Below, one piece after another: positions 5,530 through 11,438 of a DNA stretch of 11,438 nt. The stretch comes from DASWHK01 sp036398215 (lineage in GTDB: Bacteria > Acidobacteriota > UBA890). The stretch is from the NCBI GenBank assembly GCA_036398215.1, contig DASWHK010000351.1, positions 1-11,438 of the forward strand, read 5' to 3'. Positions within the stretch are counted from its first letter, which is position 1. Each line of letters begins with the position of its first letter. Both the position numbers and the translations under genes were made by a program. A model generated the notes under the pieces. It did no database searches, had not been told where the DNA came from, and saw only the letters and a list, made by a program, of their open reading frames with translations.

Positions 5530-7602
5530 ATGAACGGTAGCGGTCGCAGCTCCCTGCTGATCGGTTGCGCGGGGCTCGCCGTGCTCACCCTCGCGCCGCA
5601 GCAAAGGCCGGCCTTCGAAACGACCGTCGCGCGCATCCGTGTCGACGTGATCGTCACCGACGAGAGCGGCAAGTTCGTCGAGGGCCTCGGCGCCGATGAC
5701 TTCCTGCTGTTCGAGGACGGTGTGTCGCAAGAGATCCTTGGCGTCGAGCTCGTCGAAGTGGGCGCCGGCGCAGGCCGGTCGATGTCCTCTGAAGCCTCCG
5801 CATCGGCAACCGGCGCAGGCGCCCGGCCCGCTGCAGGCCGAGCCGCCCCGCGACCGTCCGACGTTGCACCGGCCGTCGCCGGCGCGGGCGAGGCCGCAGC
5901 CGCCGCCGGGGCCGACGCCACGGCGCTCGTCTTCCTCGTCGACCTCCCCGGCATGGACTGGCGCAACAAGTTCCGCTTCGCGAGCGCCTGGGAGCAGCTT
6001 CTGGCGAACTCCGACGAGCTCGGCATGGCCCGCGCCGTCTACATGATCGACCAGGTCGGGAGGCTACACGAGCTCGCGCCGCTGAGTTTCGACGCCGAGC
6101 GGCTGCGAGCGGCGGCGGCCCGCGTCATCGCGGAGCCATTGGTCCGCCAGTCTCAACAAGAGATTCTGGTGGGTGGAGGAGTGACGGGGGGCCCCACTGC
6201 CCAGTCGATCCAGGAGCGCGCCCGCACCCGCGCCACGCTCGAGCTACTGACGCAGTTCTGCAAGGCGCTGGCGGCCCGGGGGAGCCGCACGGCGTTGGTG
6301 TGGATCACGTCGGAGGTGCAGATCACCGAGCAGGGTCCTGGCATGGCCCTCATCGCGGCCAGGAGCGACGGCGGCATTGGCGGCGGCGAGGTCAGGACCG
6401 GGCCGCCGCCGGGCATGACCGGAGCATCGACCTTTGGGCCCTTCATGATCGACATGGCGATCTCGCGGCTGCAGACCGAGCTGCATCGCGCCGCCAACAG
6501 CGCCAACGTCAGCATCTACACGCTGGATCCCACACCGGCGTACGAGCTGCAAGGCATCGGTTTCGACGTGCAGACCCGAACGGCCGGCGAAGCGTTGCTG
6601 TTCGAGTCGCCGCTCGTCCAGTTTGCCTTCGCCGGCCTCCGCGACGCCCTCAAGAGCGCTTCGGCCGAGACCGGCGGCAAGTCGTTCATCCACTGGATCG
6701 ACCCCGCCGAGGCGTTGACCGCCATCGAGAGCGACGCCTCTCGCTTCTATCTGCTCACCTACGCCAACCCGCCGCCAATCGGCGACGGTCGCTACCACGA
6801 GATCCGCGTCGACGTGAAGGATCGGGACGTGGCCGTTCGCGAGCGCAGCGGCTATACCGACTACCCGAGCGACGAGCTGGAAGACCGTTTGCTCTCCGGC
6901 GCTCTGAACCTCCCGGGAACGGTCGGCGGTCCGCCGCTGGCGGCGCGGGTGATGCGCAAGTGGTCGGCGGCGGGCGATCCGATCCTGCAGATCGCCGTCG
7001 CGAAGCCGCAGGGCCTGGCGGCGGACGCGCCGGAGTTCGAGCTGCACGGCCTCGCCGTGCGGGGCGACGGGAGGATCGAGAGCAGGCTGGAGCAGCTCGT
7101 TCGCGAGAGGCCGGGCGGCGCGGGCTCGCAGGTATACGTGCACGAGTGGGATCTGCCGGCCGGCGCCTACGATCTGCACCTTGTCCTGCGCAACCCGCTG
7201 CACCGAGAGCTCAGCGCGACGGCGCTGCCGGTCGAGGTGCTGCCGGCGACGAGCGAATGGGCCACCAGCGATGTGGTCCTGGTGGTTCCCGACGCCGCCG
7301 GACGGCCGATCCCGGCGATCGGCGACACGATCGCCGAAGACCAGGTCGTCGCCGCCTACGTCGAGGTGATCTTCGGCCGCAACCCGGTGGTGAGCGGCGA
7401 CCTGTTCAACGCCGCAGGCACCGAACGGATCGCCGAGCTTCCGCCGCTCGCCATGCAGCAATCCGCGGACGGGATCTTCCGCGGCGCCCTGCGCATGACC
7501 GGCATCCCGGCCGGCGACTACGCCCTGCAGGTCGCCGTCACCGACGCCGCCGCCGGCCAGCACCGGCTGTTCCGAATTCCATTCCGGGTGCAGCCGCCAT
7601 AG
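5530..7602 (+). CDS. Secreted VWFA-related (Acidobacterial-type) domain protein
   Basis: Exported protein of the VWFA-related family common in Acidobacteriota, function unknown. The 690 residues begin with a signal peptide (hydrophobic SSLLIGCAGLAVLTLAP, about residues 7-23). The family opening follows: TTVARIRVDVIVTDESGKFV, then GADDFLLFEDGVSQEIL at about 55-72. An Ala/Gly/Pro-rich insert covers roughly 85-130. The VWA core starts at VFLVDLPGMDW, about residues 134-144. Where a canonical MIDAS reads DxSxS, this has DLPGM, so classical metal binding is doubtful. The core runs to about residue 450 with TALVWITSEV, VSIYTLDPTPA and a FYLLTYANPP strand. The remainder looks like beta-rich repeats (YDLHLVLRNPL, GDYALQVAVTDA) and may be a separate C-terminal domain. 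The ATG at 5530 was chosen for the signal peptide and GGGAGG 4 nt upstream. It is monocistronic and ends near a candidate terminator. Confidence 0.85.
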   Translation: MNGSGRSSLLIGCAGLAVLTLAPQQRPAFETTVARIRVDVIVTDESGKFVEGLGADDFLLFEDGVSQEILGVELVEVGAGAGRSMSSEASASATGAGARPAAGRAAPRPSDVAPAVAGAGEAAAAAGADATALVFLVDLPGMDWRNKFRFASAWEQLLANSDELGMARAVYMIDQVGRLHELAPLSFDAERLRAAAARVIAEPLVRQSQQEILVGGGVTGGPTAQSIQERARTRATLELLTQFCKALAARGSRTALVWITSEVQITEQGPGMALIAARSDGGIGGGEVRTGPPPGMTGASTFGPFMIDMAISRLQTELHRAANSANVSIYTLDPTPAYELQGIGFDVQTRTAGEALLFESPLVQFAFAGLRDALKSASAETGGKSFIHWIDPAEALTAIESDASRFYLLTYANPPPIGDGRYHEIRVDVKDRDVAVRERSGYTDYPSDELEDRLLSGALNLPGTVGGPPLAARVMRKWSAAGDPILQIAVAKPQGLAADAPEFELHGLAVRGDGRIESRLEQLVRERPGGAGSQVYVHEWDLPAGAYDLHLVLRNPLHRELSATALPVEVLPATSEWATSDVVLVVPDAAGRPIPAIGDTIAEDQVVAAYVEVIFGRNPVVSGDLFNAAGTERIAELPPLAMQQSADGIFRGALRMTGIPAGDYALQVAVTDAAAGQHRLFRIPFRVQPP

Positions 7603-7620
7603 GGAATGGTCGCCCAGTAC

Positions 7621-7639
7621 CGGCTGGTCGAGCCGTTTT
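7621..7639 (+). terminator. Candidate intrinsic terminator after the VWFA-like gene
   Basis: CGGCT (7621-7625), a 5-nt loop GGTCG and AGCCG (7631-7635) form a perfect 5-bp stem followed directly by TTTT. It starts 19 bp after the VWFA-like stop codon on the same strand. The stem and T-run are short, so termination may be weak. Confidence 0.5.
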
Positions 7640-7675
7640 GATGCGCAGCCGGTGCTCTTCGCCGGCCGTTGTCAA

Positions 7676-7858
7676 CTACTTGTCATGCTGGAGGTCGTCC
7701 AGCAATCGGGCGACGGTGCCGCTCGGCAGCCCGAGAGCGCGCGGCGACCACGACCATCCCCTCTTGGATTGGCCGGCACGCGTCACTTGACCTTGTTGCG
7801 CGAGCCTGTCGAGGATCGCGTCCACCGAGTCCCGTGTCCGCCTGGCTCGAGAGCTCAA
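7676..7858 (-). CDS. Possible small HTH-like protein overlapping the fbp stop
   Basis: A 60-codon frame begins with TTG at 7858, which overlaps the fbp stop as TTGA, an arrangement typical of translational coupling. An internal GTG at codon 12 would give 49 residues. The protein is basic. It has an amphipathic segment SVDAILDRLAQQGQV and a C-terminal LGLPSGTVARLLDDLQ that resembles an IclR-type HTH recognition helix. About 47 of 60 third positions are G or C, as in the neighbouring genes, and nothing else occupies this DNA. Against it are the absence of a Shine-Dalgarno site, the rare TTG start and the short length. It could also be a fragment of a decayed regulator. I do not recognise a family, and any function is unknown. 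Confidence 0.35.
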   Translation of the reverse strand: MSSRARRTRDSVDAILDRLAQQGQVTRAGQSKRGWSWSPRALGLPSGTVARLLDDLQHDK

Positions 7859-8916
7859 GCGCGCCCGCCGGTTTCGAACTCCATCGCCAGCTCGACGTCG
7901 CGCGGGCTGCCCATGAACAGCGGCACGCGCTGGTGCAGCTCGATGGCCTGGATCTGCAGGATCGGCTCCTTGCCGGTTGTGGCGATGCCGCCGGCCTCCT
8001 CGATCAGCAGGCCCATCGGGTTGGCCTCGTAGAGGAGGCGGAGCTTGCCGCCGGGGGCCTTCTCGGTGCCGGGATACATGAAGAGCCCGCCGTACAGAAG
8101 TGTGCGGTGAACGTCGGCCACCATCGAGCCGATGTAGCGGCCCGAGTACGGGCGGCCGGTCGCCCTGTCGTCCTCCTGCAGGTAATTGAGGAGACGGCGG
8201 GTGCTGTCGAACATCAGGTTCCGGTAGCCCTCGTTGCAGCTGTAGATCTTGCCCTTGTCGGGGATGCGGATGTCGGTGTGGCAGAGGAGGAACTCGCCGA
8301 TGCTCGGATCAAGCGTGAAGCCGGCGACCGGGCCGCCGCGGGTGGTGTACACGAGCATGGTGCTGGAGCCGTAGAGCACGTAGCCGGCGGCCACCTGGTC
8401 GCAGCCCTTGCGCAGGACGTCCTGTATCGAGCCGCCGCCGCCGCCCTGCGTGACCCGTTTGTAGATCGAGAAGATCGAGCCGATCGACACGTTGGCGTCG
8501 ATATTGGACGAGCCGTCGAGCGGGTCGAACAACAGCACGTAATCGCCGCAGTCGAACTTCTCGGGGATCGGGATGAGGCCTTCTTCTTCTTCGCTGGCCA
8601 TGACGCACAGGAGGCCGCTGTGGTCGAAGTTCTTGATGAAGCACTCGTTGGCGTACTCGTCGAGCTTCTGGACCTCCTCGCCCTGGACGTTGACGTCGCC
8701 GGTCCGCCCGAGGATGTCGACGAGCCCCGCCTTGCTGGTCTCGCGGGCGATCATCTTGCCGGTGAGGGCGACGTCGTAGAGGAGCCCCGAGAGGTCGCCG
8801 GTCGCGCCCGGGTGCAGCTTCTCCTGATCGAGGATGTAGCGGTCGATCGTGACGATCTGGTTGGGGCGGGTGACGATCGGCGTCCTGGTGGGAGAAACGG
8901 TGCGGCTGGTGGTCAT
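7855..8916 (-). CDS. fbp: Class I fructose-1,6-bisphosphatase
   Basis: Hydrolyses fructose 1,6-bisphosphate to fructose 6-phosphate and phosphate, the committed step of gluconeogenesis and part of the Calvin cycle; Mg2+-dependent and cytosolic. The 353-residue product is colinear with class I enzymes. VQGEEVQKLD near residues 77-86 and MASEEEEG near 106-113 supply metal-binding glutamates. FDPLDGSSNID at 130-140 is the family signature with Asp131 and Asp134. YSGRYIGSMVADVHR and KLRLLYEANPM carry substrate and metal contacts, and the end reads FMGSPRDVELAMEF. A Gly5 run near residue 160 (a GCC-type repeat on the plus strand) slightly expands a loop. The ATG at 8916 is the natural start but has no clear Shine-Dalgarno. 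CGGG-CGAG-CCCG just upstream could form a small hairpin. The kinase stop is 40 bp upstream on the same strand, so co-transcription is likely. Confidence 0.96.
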   Translation of the reverse strand: MTTSRTVSPTRTPIVTRPNQIVTIDRYILDQEKLHPGATGDLSGLLYDVALTGKMIARETSKAGLVDILGRTGDVNVQGEEVQKLDEYANECFIKNFDHSGLLCVMASEEEEGLIPIPEKFDCGDYVLLFDPLDGSSNIDANVSIGSIFSIYKRVTQGGGGGSIQDVLRKGCDQVAAGYVLYGSSTMLVYTTRGGPVAGFTLDPSIGEFLLCHTDIRIPDKGKIYSCNEGYRNLMFDSTRRLLNYLQEDDRATGRPYSGRYIGSMVADVHRTLLYGGLFMYPGTEKAPGGKLRLLYEANPMGLLIEEAGGIATTGKEPILQIQAIELHQRVPLFMGSPRDVELAMEFETGGRA

Positions 8917-8956
8917 GGCGGGCTCGCCCGGATGGTGTTCGGTGGCCTCTTAGGCG

Positions 8957-11041
8957 TTACTGGATCAGCCGCCGGAGGTCGCGGGCGAGCTGGCGGGCCA
9001 GGTCGGTGGCGCCCTTCTCGAGGTTCTGGCGCAGGTTGATCGACGTGTACTGCACCGTCGTGTTGAGCGGACCGACCACCGTAACGCCGTTGGTCAGGTC
9101 GGTGGCCCGCATCGTCAGCGCCACGGTGTACTGCGTCTGGGTGCGGCCGAAGTACTCGAGCTGGCGGCTGTCGATCAGCCGCGCGGTGGTGATCACGTGG
9201 AAGCGCGCCGCCTCCTGCAGGCTGCCGTAAGGCGACGAGAGGTAGTCGATCACCTCGAAGCTCTGTCCGCCGAGCGCGGCCTCGACCCAGGTATTGACGA
9301 GGTCGACGTACTCGTACTCGCCCGAAGTCTCGGCGACGATGGAGCTCAGCGGCGGCGGCTGGAAGGCGGGCTCGCCGCCACCGGTAACCTGTGCGGGGTC
9401 GCCGGCGGCGGGCTGTGCGGGGTTGCCGGCGGCGGGCTGTGACGGGGCTCCGCCCGACACCCCTGTCGTGGCGCCGGCCGCCGGTACTTCGACGGACGTT
9501 GCAGCGTTGCCGCCGGCGGGCGGGGCGCCGGATGACGGTGTGCCGGCGGTTGGCGGTGTGGCCTCGCCGGCGGCCGAAGTTGCCGCAGTCGTGGTGGCGC
9601 CGCCTGTCAGGGCCCCTGCTGGAGCGTCGCTCGCAGCGGCCGCGTCGGTATCCTCGCCGCCGCCGGCGCCCTCGTCGTTGCCGGACCCGGACGCTCGCGC
9701 GTCGCCGCTCGTACCCTCCGCGCCGCCTGTACCACCTGAACCGAGGGCGTCACCGCTGTCTTCTGCCGGGGCGCCCGCGTCTCCGCCTCCCGTCATGTCG
9801 GCGACGGCGAGCGAATCGGCCGGCGCGCTCGCCCAGGGCAGCAGCAGCCAGGCGAAGAACGCCAGCCCCAGAACGGCGATCAGGAGCGCCGCGAAGACGA
9901 GGGCCGAGTTGCGCCGGCCGCCGCTCGCGAAGTGCGCCTTGGCGGCCGGGTGAGCGGCCGTGGATGCGGCCGGCGCGGCCGGCTGTGGGCGCGCCGCGCG
10001 GTTCGGCGCCGCCGCTGCGGGCTTGGGCGGCAAGGCCACGGTGGCTGCGGCGGCCCGAATCGCCTCGGTCGAGCTCGGCGGAGGCATCGCCTCGGTCGGA
10101 CCCGATTGCGGCATCGCCTCGGTCGGACCCGGGGGCGCCATGGCGCCGGTCGACTCGCTGGAGGGCAGGGTCGCGGCCGGCGTGGGGGCCGGCGTCGGTA
10201 TCCGGGTCGCCGGCTGGGTATCGACCTGGCGGATCGCGTGGATCAGATCCTCGGCGCTCTGGAAGCGCTGGCTCCGGTCGGTGTCCATCATCTTCTCGAC
10301 CAGCCGTTGCACGCTGGCCGGCACCGTCGGGTTGAGCGCGCCGAGCTCCGGCCGCCGTCCCTCGACGATTTGCAACACCAACCCCGCGGGGGTATCGGCG
10401 TCGAACGGCGTGCGGCCGCTGAGCATCTGATAGAGGGTCACGCCGAGCGCGTAGATGTCGCTGCGGCCGTCGAGCTTCTCCCCCCGGCACTGCTCCGGCG
10501 AGATGTACTCGGGCGTGCCGACCAGCATCCCCGATTGGGTCATGCGCGTCGCCGTGGCCATCTGGGCGATGCCGAAGTCGGCCACCCGCACCCGCCCGGC
10601 CTCGTCGATCATGATGTTGGCCGGCTTGATATCGCGGTGCACGATGCCGGCGTCGTGGGCGACGGCGAGCGCCTCCGCCGCCTGCGCGATGATCGGCAGC
10701 GCCCGGCCCGAGGTCAGGAAGCCTTCCTTCTCGACCAGGTCGGCCAGCGAGCGCCCCTTGACGTACTCCATCGAGAAGTAATGGACGCCCTGGTCCTCGC
10801 CGATGGCGTAGATCTGCACGATGTTGGGATGGCTGAGCTGCGCCGCCGCCTGCGCCTCGCGCCGGAAGCGCTCGATGAACTGCGGCTGCTCGGCGAGGTG
10901 CTGGGCGATCACCTTGAGCGCGACGACGCGGTTGAGCGACTCCTCGTGGGCCTTGTAGACGACCGCCATCCCGCCCTGTCCGAGCTTGCGCAGGACGCGG
11001 AAACCGCCGAGGCTTCTACCGCTGAAATCCATCTGCGTCAT
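8957..11041 (-). CDS. Transmembrane PknB-type serine/threonine protein kinase
   Basis: Receptor-like Ser/Thr kinase of 694 residues anchored in the inner membrane. The kinase domain spans about 14-275. It has the glycine loop GQGGMAVVYK (21-30), Lys43, Glu62, catalytic HRDIKPAN with Asp137, DFG at 155-157, GTPEYISPEQC and RSDIYALG. All key residues are present, so it should be active. A Pro/Ala/Thr-rich juxtamembrane linker (about 276-375) includes TEAMP repeats that could be autophosphorylated. One helix follows at about 377-402 (SALVFAALLIAVLGLAFFAW). An extracytoplasmic Gly/Ala/Thr/Pro stalk runs to about 560. A folded end domain of about 130 residues comes last, with segments FEVIDYL, TQYTVALTMRATDL and a final helical DLARQLARDLRRLIQ. 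That domain is not a PASTA repeat; it loosely recalls CsgG/LpoB-like folds. The start is ATG 11041, or the ATG at 11032; neither has a strong ribosome site. fbp follows after 40 bp. Confidence 0.93.
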   Translation of the reverse strand: MTQMDFSGRSLGGFRVLRKLGQGGMAVVYKAHEESLNRVVALKVIAQHLAEQPQFIERFRREAQAAAQLSHPNIVQIYAIGEDQGVHYFSMEYVKGRSLADLVEKEGFLTSGRALPIIAQAAEALAVAHDAGIVHRDIKPANIMIDEAGRVRVADFGIAQMATATRMTQSGMLVGTPEYISPEQCRGEKLDGRSDIYALGVTLYQMLSGRTPFDADTPAGLVLQIVEGRRPELGALNPTVPASVQRLVEKMMDTDRSQRFQSAEDLIHAIRQVDTQPATRIPTPAPTPAATLPSSESTGAMAPPGPTEAMPQSGPTEAMPPPSSTEAIRAAAATVALPPKPAAAAPNRAARPQPAAPAASTAAHPAAKAHFASGGRRNSALVFAALLIAVLGLAFFAWLLLPWASAPADSLAVADMTGGGDAGAPAEDSGDALGSGGTGGAEGTSGDARASGSGNDEGAGGGEDTDAAAASDAPAGALTGGATTTAATSAAGEATPPTAGTPSSGAPPAGGNAATSVEVPAAGATTGVSGGAPSQPAAGNPAQPAAGDPAQVTGGGEPAFQPPPLSSIVAETSGEYEYVDLVNTWVEAALGGQSFEVIDYLSSPYGSLQEAARFHVITTARLIDSRQLEYFGRTQTQYTVALTMRATDLTNGVTVVGPLNTTVQYTSINLRQNLEKGATDLARQLARDLRRLIQ
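9391..9438. repeat. 24-bp tandem duplication inside the kinase stalk
   Basis: Two adjacent 24-bp units (9391-9414 and 9415-9438) differ by one base and begin GTGCGGGGTY on the plus strand. On the coding strand each encodes an eight-residue Gln-Pro-Ala-Ala-Gly-type unit at about residues 534-550 of the kinase stalk. The near identity implies recent in-frame duplication. Confidence 0.8.
10083..10136. repeat. 27-bp tandem repeat encoding TEAMP units in the kinase linker
   Basis: Units at 10083-10109 and 10110-10136 are 24/27 identical. A more diverged third unit lies next to them at 10056-10082. On the minus strand each encodes nine residues containing GPTEAMP (about kinase residues 302-320). 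The period keeps the frame, so it is a coding minisatellite placing Thr-Glu pairs just inside the membrane. Confidence 0.75.
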
Positions 11042-11076
11042 GATGGGCTCGTATGACCGCCGCCGGGGCCTTCGGA

Positions 11077-11093
11077 TCGCGCGGCAAGCGCGA
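11077..11093. other. Short hairpin in the kinase leader
   Basis: TCGCGC (11077-11082), loop GGCAA and GCGCGA (11088-11093) form a perfect 6-bp stem, lying 36 bp upstream of the kinase ATG. On the plus strand it is followed by A residues rather than T, so it is not an intrinsic terminator in either direction. It may be leader structure in the kinase mRNA or chance. Confidence 0.3.
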
Positions 11094-11115
11094 AAAAACC
11101 CGCGAGATGATTGCG

Positions 11116-11144
11116 AGCAACGTCGTGGTTTCGGTACCGTTGCT
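11116..11144. promoter_or_regulatory. Operator-like dyad between kinase and CsgG-like genes
   Basis: AGCAACG (11116-11122) and CGTTGCT (11138-11144) are perfect inverted 7-bp arms separated by 15 bp, so half-site centres are 22 bp apart. A GGTACC palindrome (11133-11138) sits inside the spacer. The site lies in the 157-bp gap between divergent start codons (11042-11198), where one dimeric regulator could control both genes. No clear -10/-35 pairs were found in this gap. Confidence 0.35.
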
Positions 11145-11183
11145 GAGACTACCCGTTCCAAGGGCCCAAAATCCAGTCGTTCG

Positions 11184-11192
11184 AAGGGGAGG
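11184..11192 (+). promoter_or_regulatory. Ribosome binding site of the CsgG-like gene
   Basis: AAGGGGAGG ends 6 nt before the ATG at 11199. It is the strongest Shine-Dalgarno in the window and supports both the start and the plus-strand reading of this edge gene. Confidence 0.8.
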
Positions 11193-11198
11193 CTGTCC

Positions 11199-11438
11199 AT
11201 GAGCGATCGAATCCGCCGGCTCGCCGCCGCCGTCGCTTGCGTCGTGCTGGCCGCCGTGGCGGGCATGGCGCCGGCCGCCGGCACGCCGGCTCCGTCGCAG
11301 GAAAAAGTCCGCATCGCGGTGATGAACTTCGAGAACAACAGCCAGTGGCACTGGTGGGGCAACCGACTCGGCGAGGCGGCCGCCGACGAGCTGGTGACCC
11401 AGCTCTTCCAGACCGGCAAGTTCTCGGTCGTCGAGCGC
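11199..11438 (+). CDS. CsgG-family secreted protein, N-terminal part (cut by window end)
   Basis: Only the first 80 residues are visible; the frame is open at the edge. A basic n-region (MSDRIRRL) and a hydrophobic core to about residue 23 form a signal peptide, probably cleaved near the APA-type sites at about 24-30. The mature part begins KVRIAVMNFENNSQ, then WGNRLGEAAADELVTQL and a FSVVER segment. This is the usual opening of CsgG/curli-assembly and related envelope proteins: a strand ending in NF, a helix, then a strand ending in VVER. CsgG itself is an outer-membrane lipoprotein forming a secretion pore, but the single cysteine here (Cys14) lies inside the hydrophobic core without a lipobox. 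It may therefore be a periplasmic relative rather than a pore. It is transcribed divergently from the kinase, with a very strong ribosome site. Family call moderate because of truncation. Confidence 0.72.
   Translation, partial: MSDRIRRLAAAVACVVLAAVAGMAPAAGTPAPSQEKVRIAVMNFENNSQWHWWGNRLGEAAADELVTQLFQTGKFSVVER

Noticed and set aside
11077..11099. Hairpin followed by A-run as an intrinsic terminator
   Set aside because: The homopolymer is A on the plus strand downstream of the stem; on the minus strand the T-run precedes the stem, so neither direction fits.
11042..11419. Upstream extension of the kinase frame
   Set aside because: The frame is open but runs antisense through the CsgG-like signal peptide; kinase similarity starts just after the ATG at 11041.

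Overview
The window is a GC-rich bacterial chromosome segment, densely coding on both strands. The gene set suggests an Acidobacteriota genome: a secreted protein of the 'VWFA-related Acidobacterial domain' type, a TonB-like energy transducer, a PknB-type membrane Ser/Thr kinase and a eukaryote-like class I aldolase. I infer a Thermoanaerobaculia-like member, but this rests on family distribution only. I see no IS element, phage gene, CRISPR array, rRNA or tRNA.

Layout, left to right. A sodium:solute symporter (+) runs 4-1395 and converges, 9 bp apart, on a DUF481 outer-membrane protein (-) at 1405-2316. That gene is divergent, across 72 bp, from msrA (+) at 2389-2952. A TonB-like protein (-) at 3086-3901 lies downstream of a class I fructose-bisphosphate aldolase (-) at 4063-5094. 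The 435-bp gap 5095-5529 holds the most distinctive non-coding feature: three 22-bp tandem repeats (5166-5231), placed like an operator array upstream of the aldolase. Next comes a secreted VWFA-like protein (+) at 5530-7602 with a candidate intrinsic terminator. A minus-strand cluster then reads from a transmembrane Ser/Thr kinase (11041-8957) into class I fructose-1,6-bisphosphatase (8916-7855) and possibly a tiny HTH-like ORF (7858-7676). The right edge is the 5' end of a divergent CsgG-family secreted protein (+, from 11199), cut by the window end.

Functional links. Two sequential gluconeogenic/Calvin-type enzymes, aldolase and fructose-1,6-bisphosphatase, lie about 2.8 kb apart on the same strand, separated by the opposite-strand VWFA gene. 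The phosphatase follows the kinase gene with a 40-bp gap, so co-transcription is plausible. The kinase has a long low-complexity extracytoplasmic stalk ending in a folded C-terminal domain. Its neighbour across the shared 157-bp intergenic region is a CsgG-like envelope protein, which suggests an envelope-sensing pair (inference). The remaining genes (TonB, DUF481, symporter, MsrA) are ordinary envelope, transport and repair functions.

The strongest candidates for something undescribed are the 22-bp repeat array, the kinase/CsgG-like pair, and the small ORF whose start overlaps the fbp stop codon. None is a clearly novel system on sequence alone.
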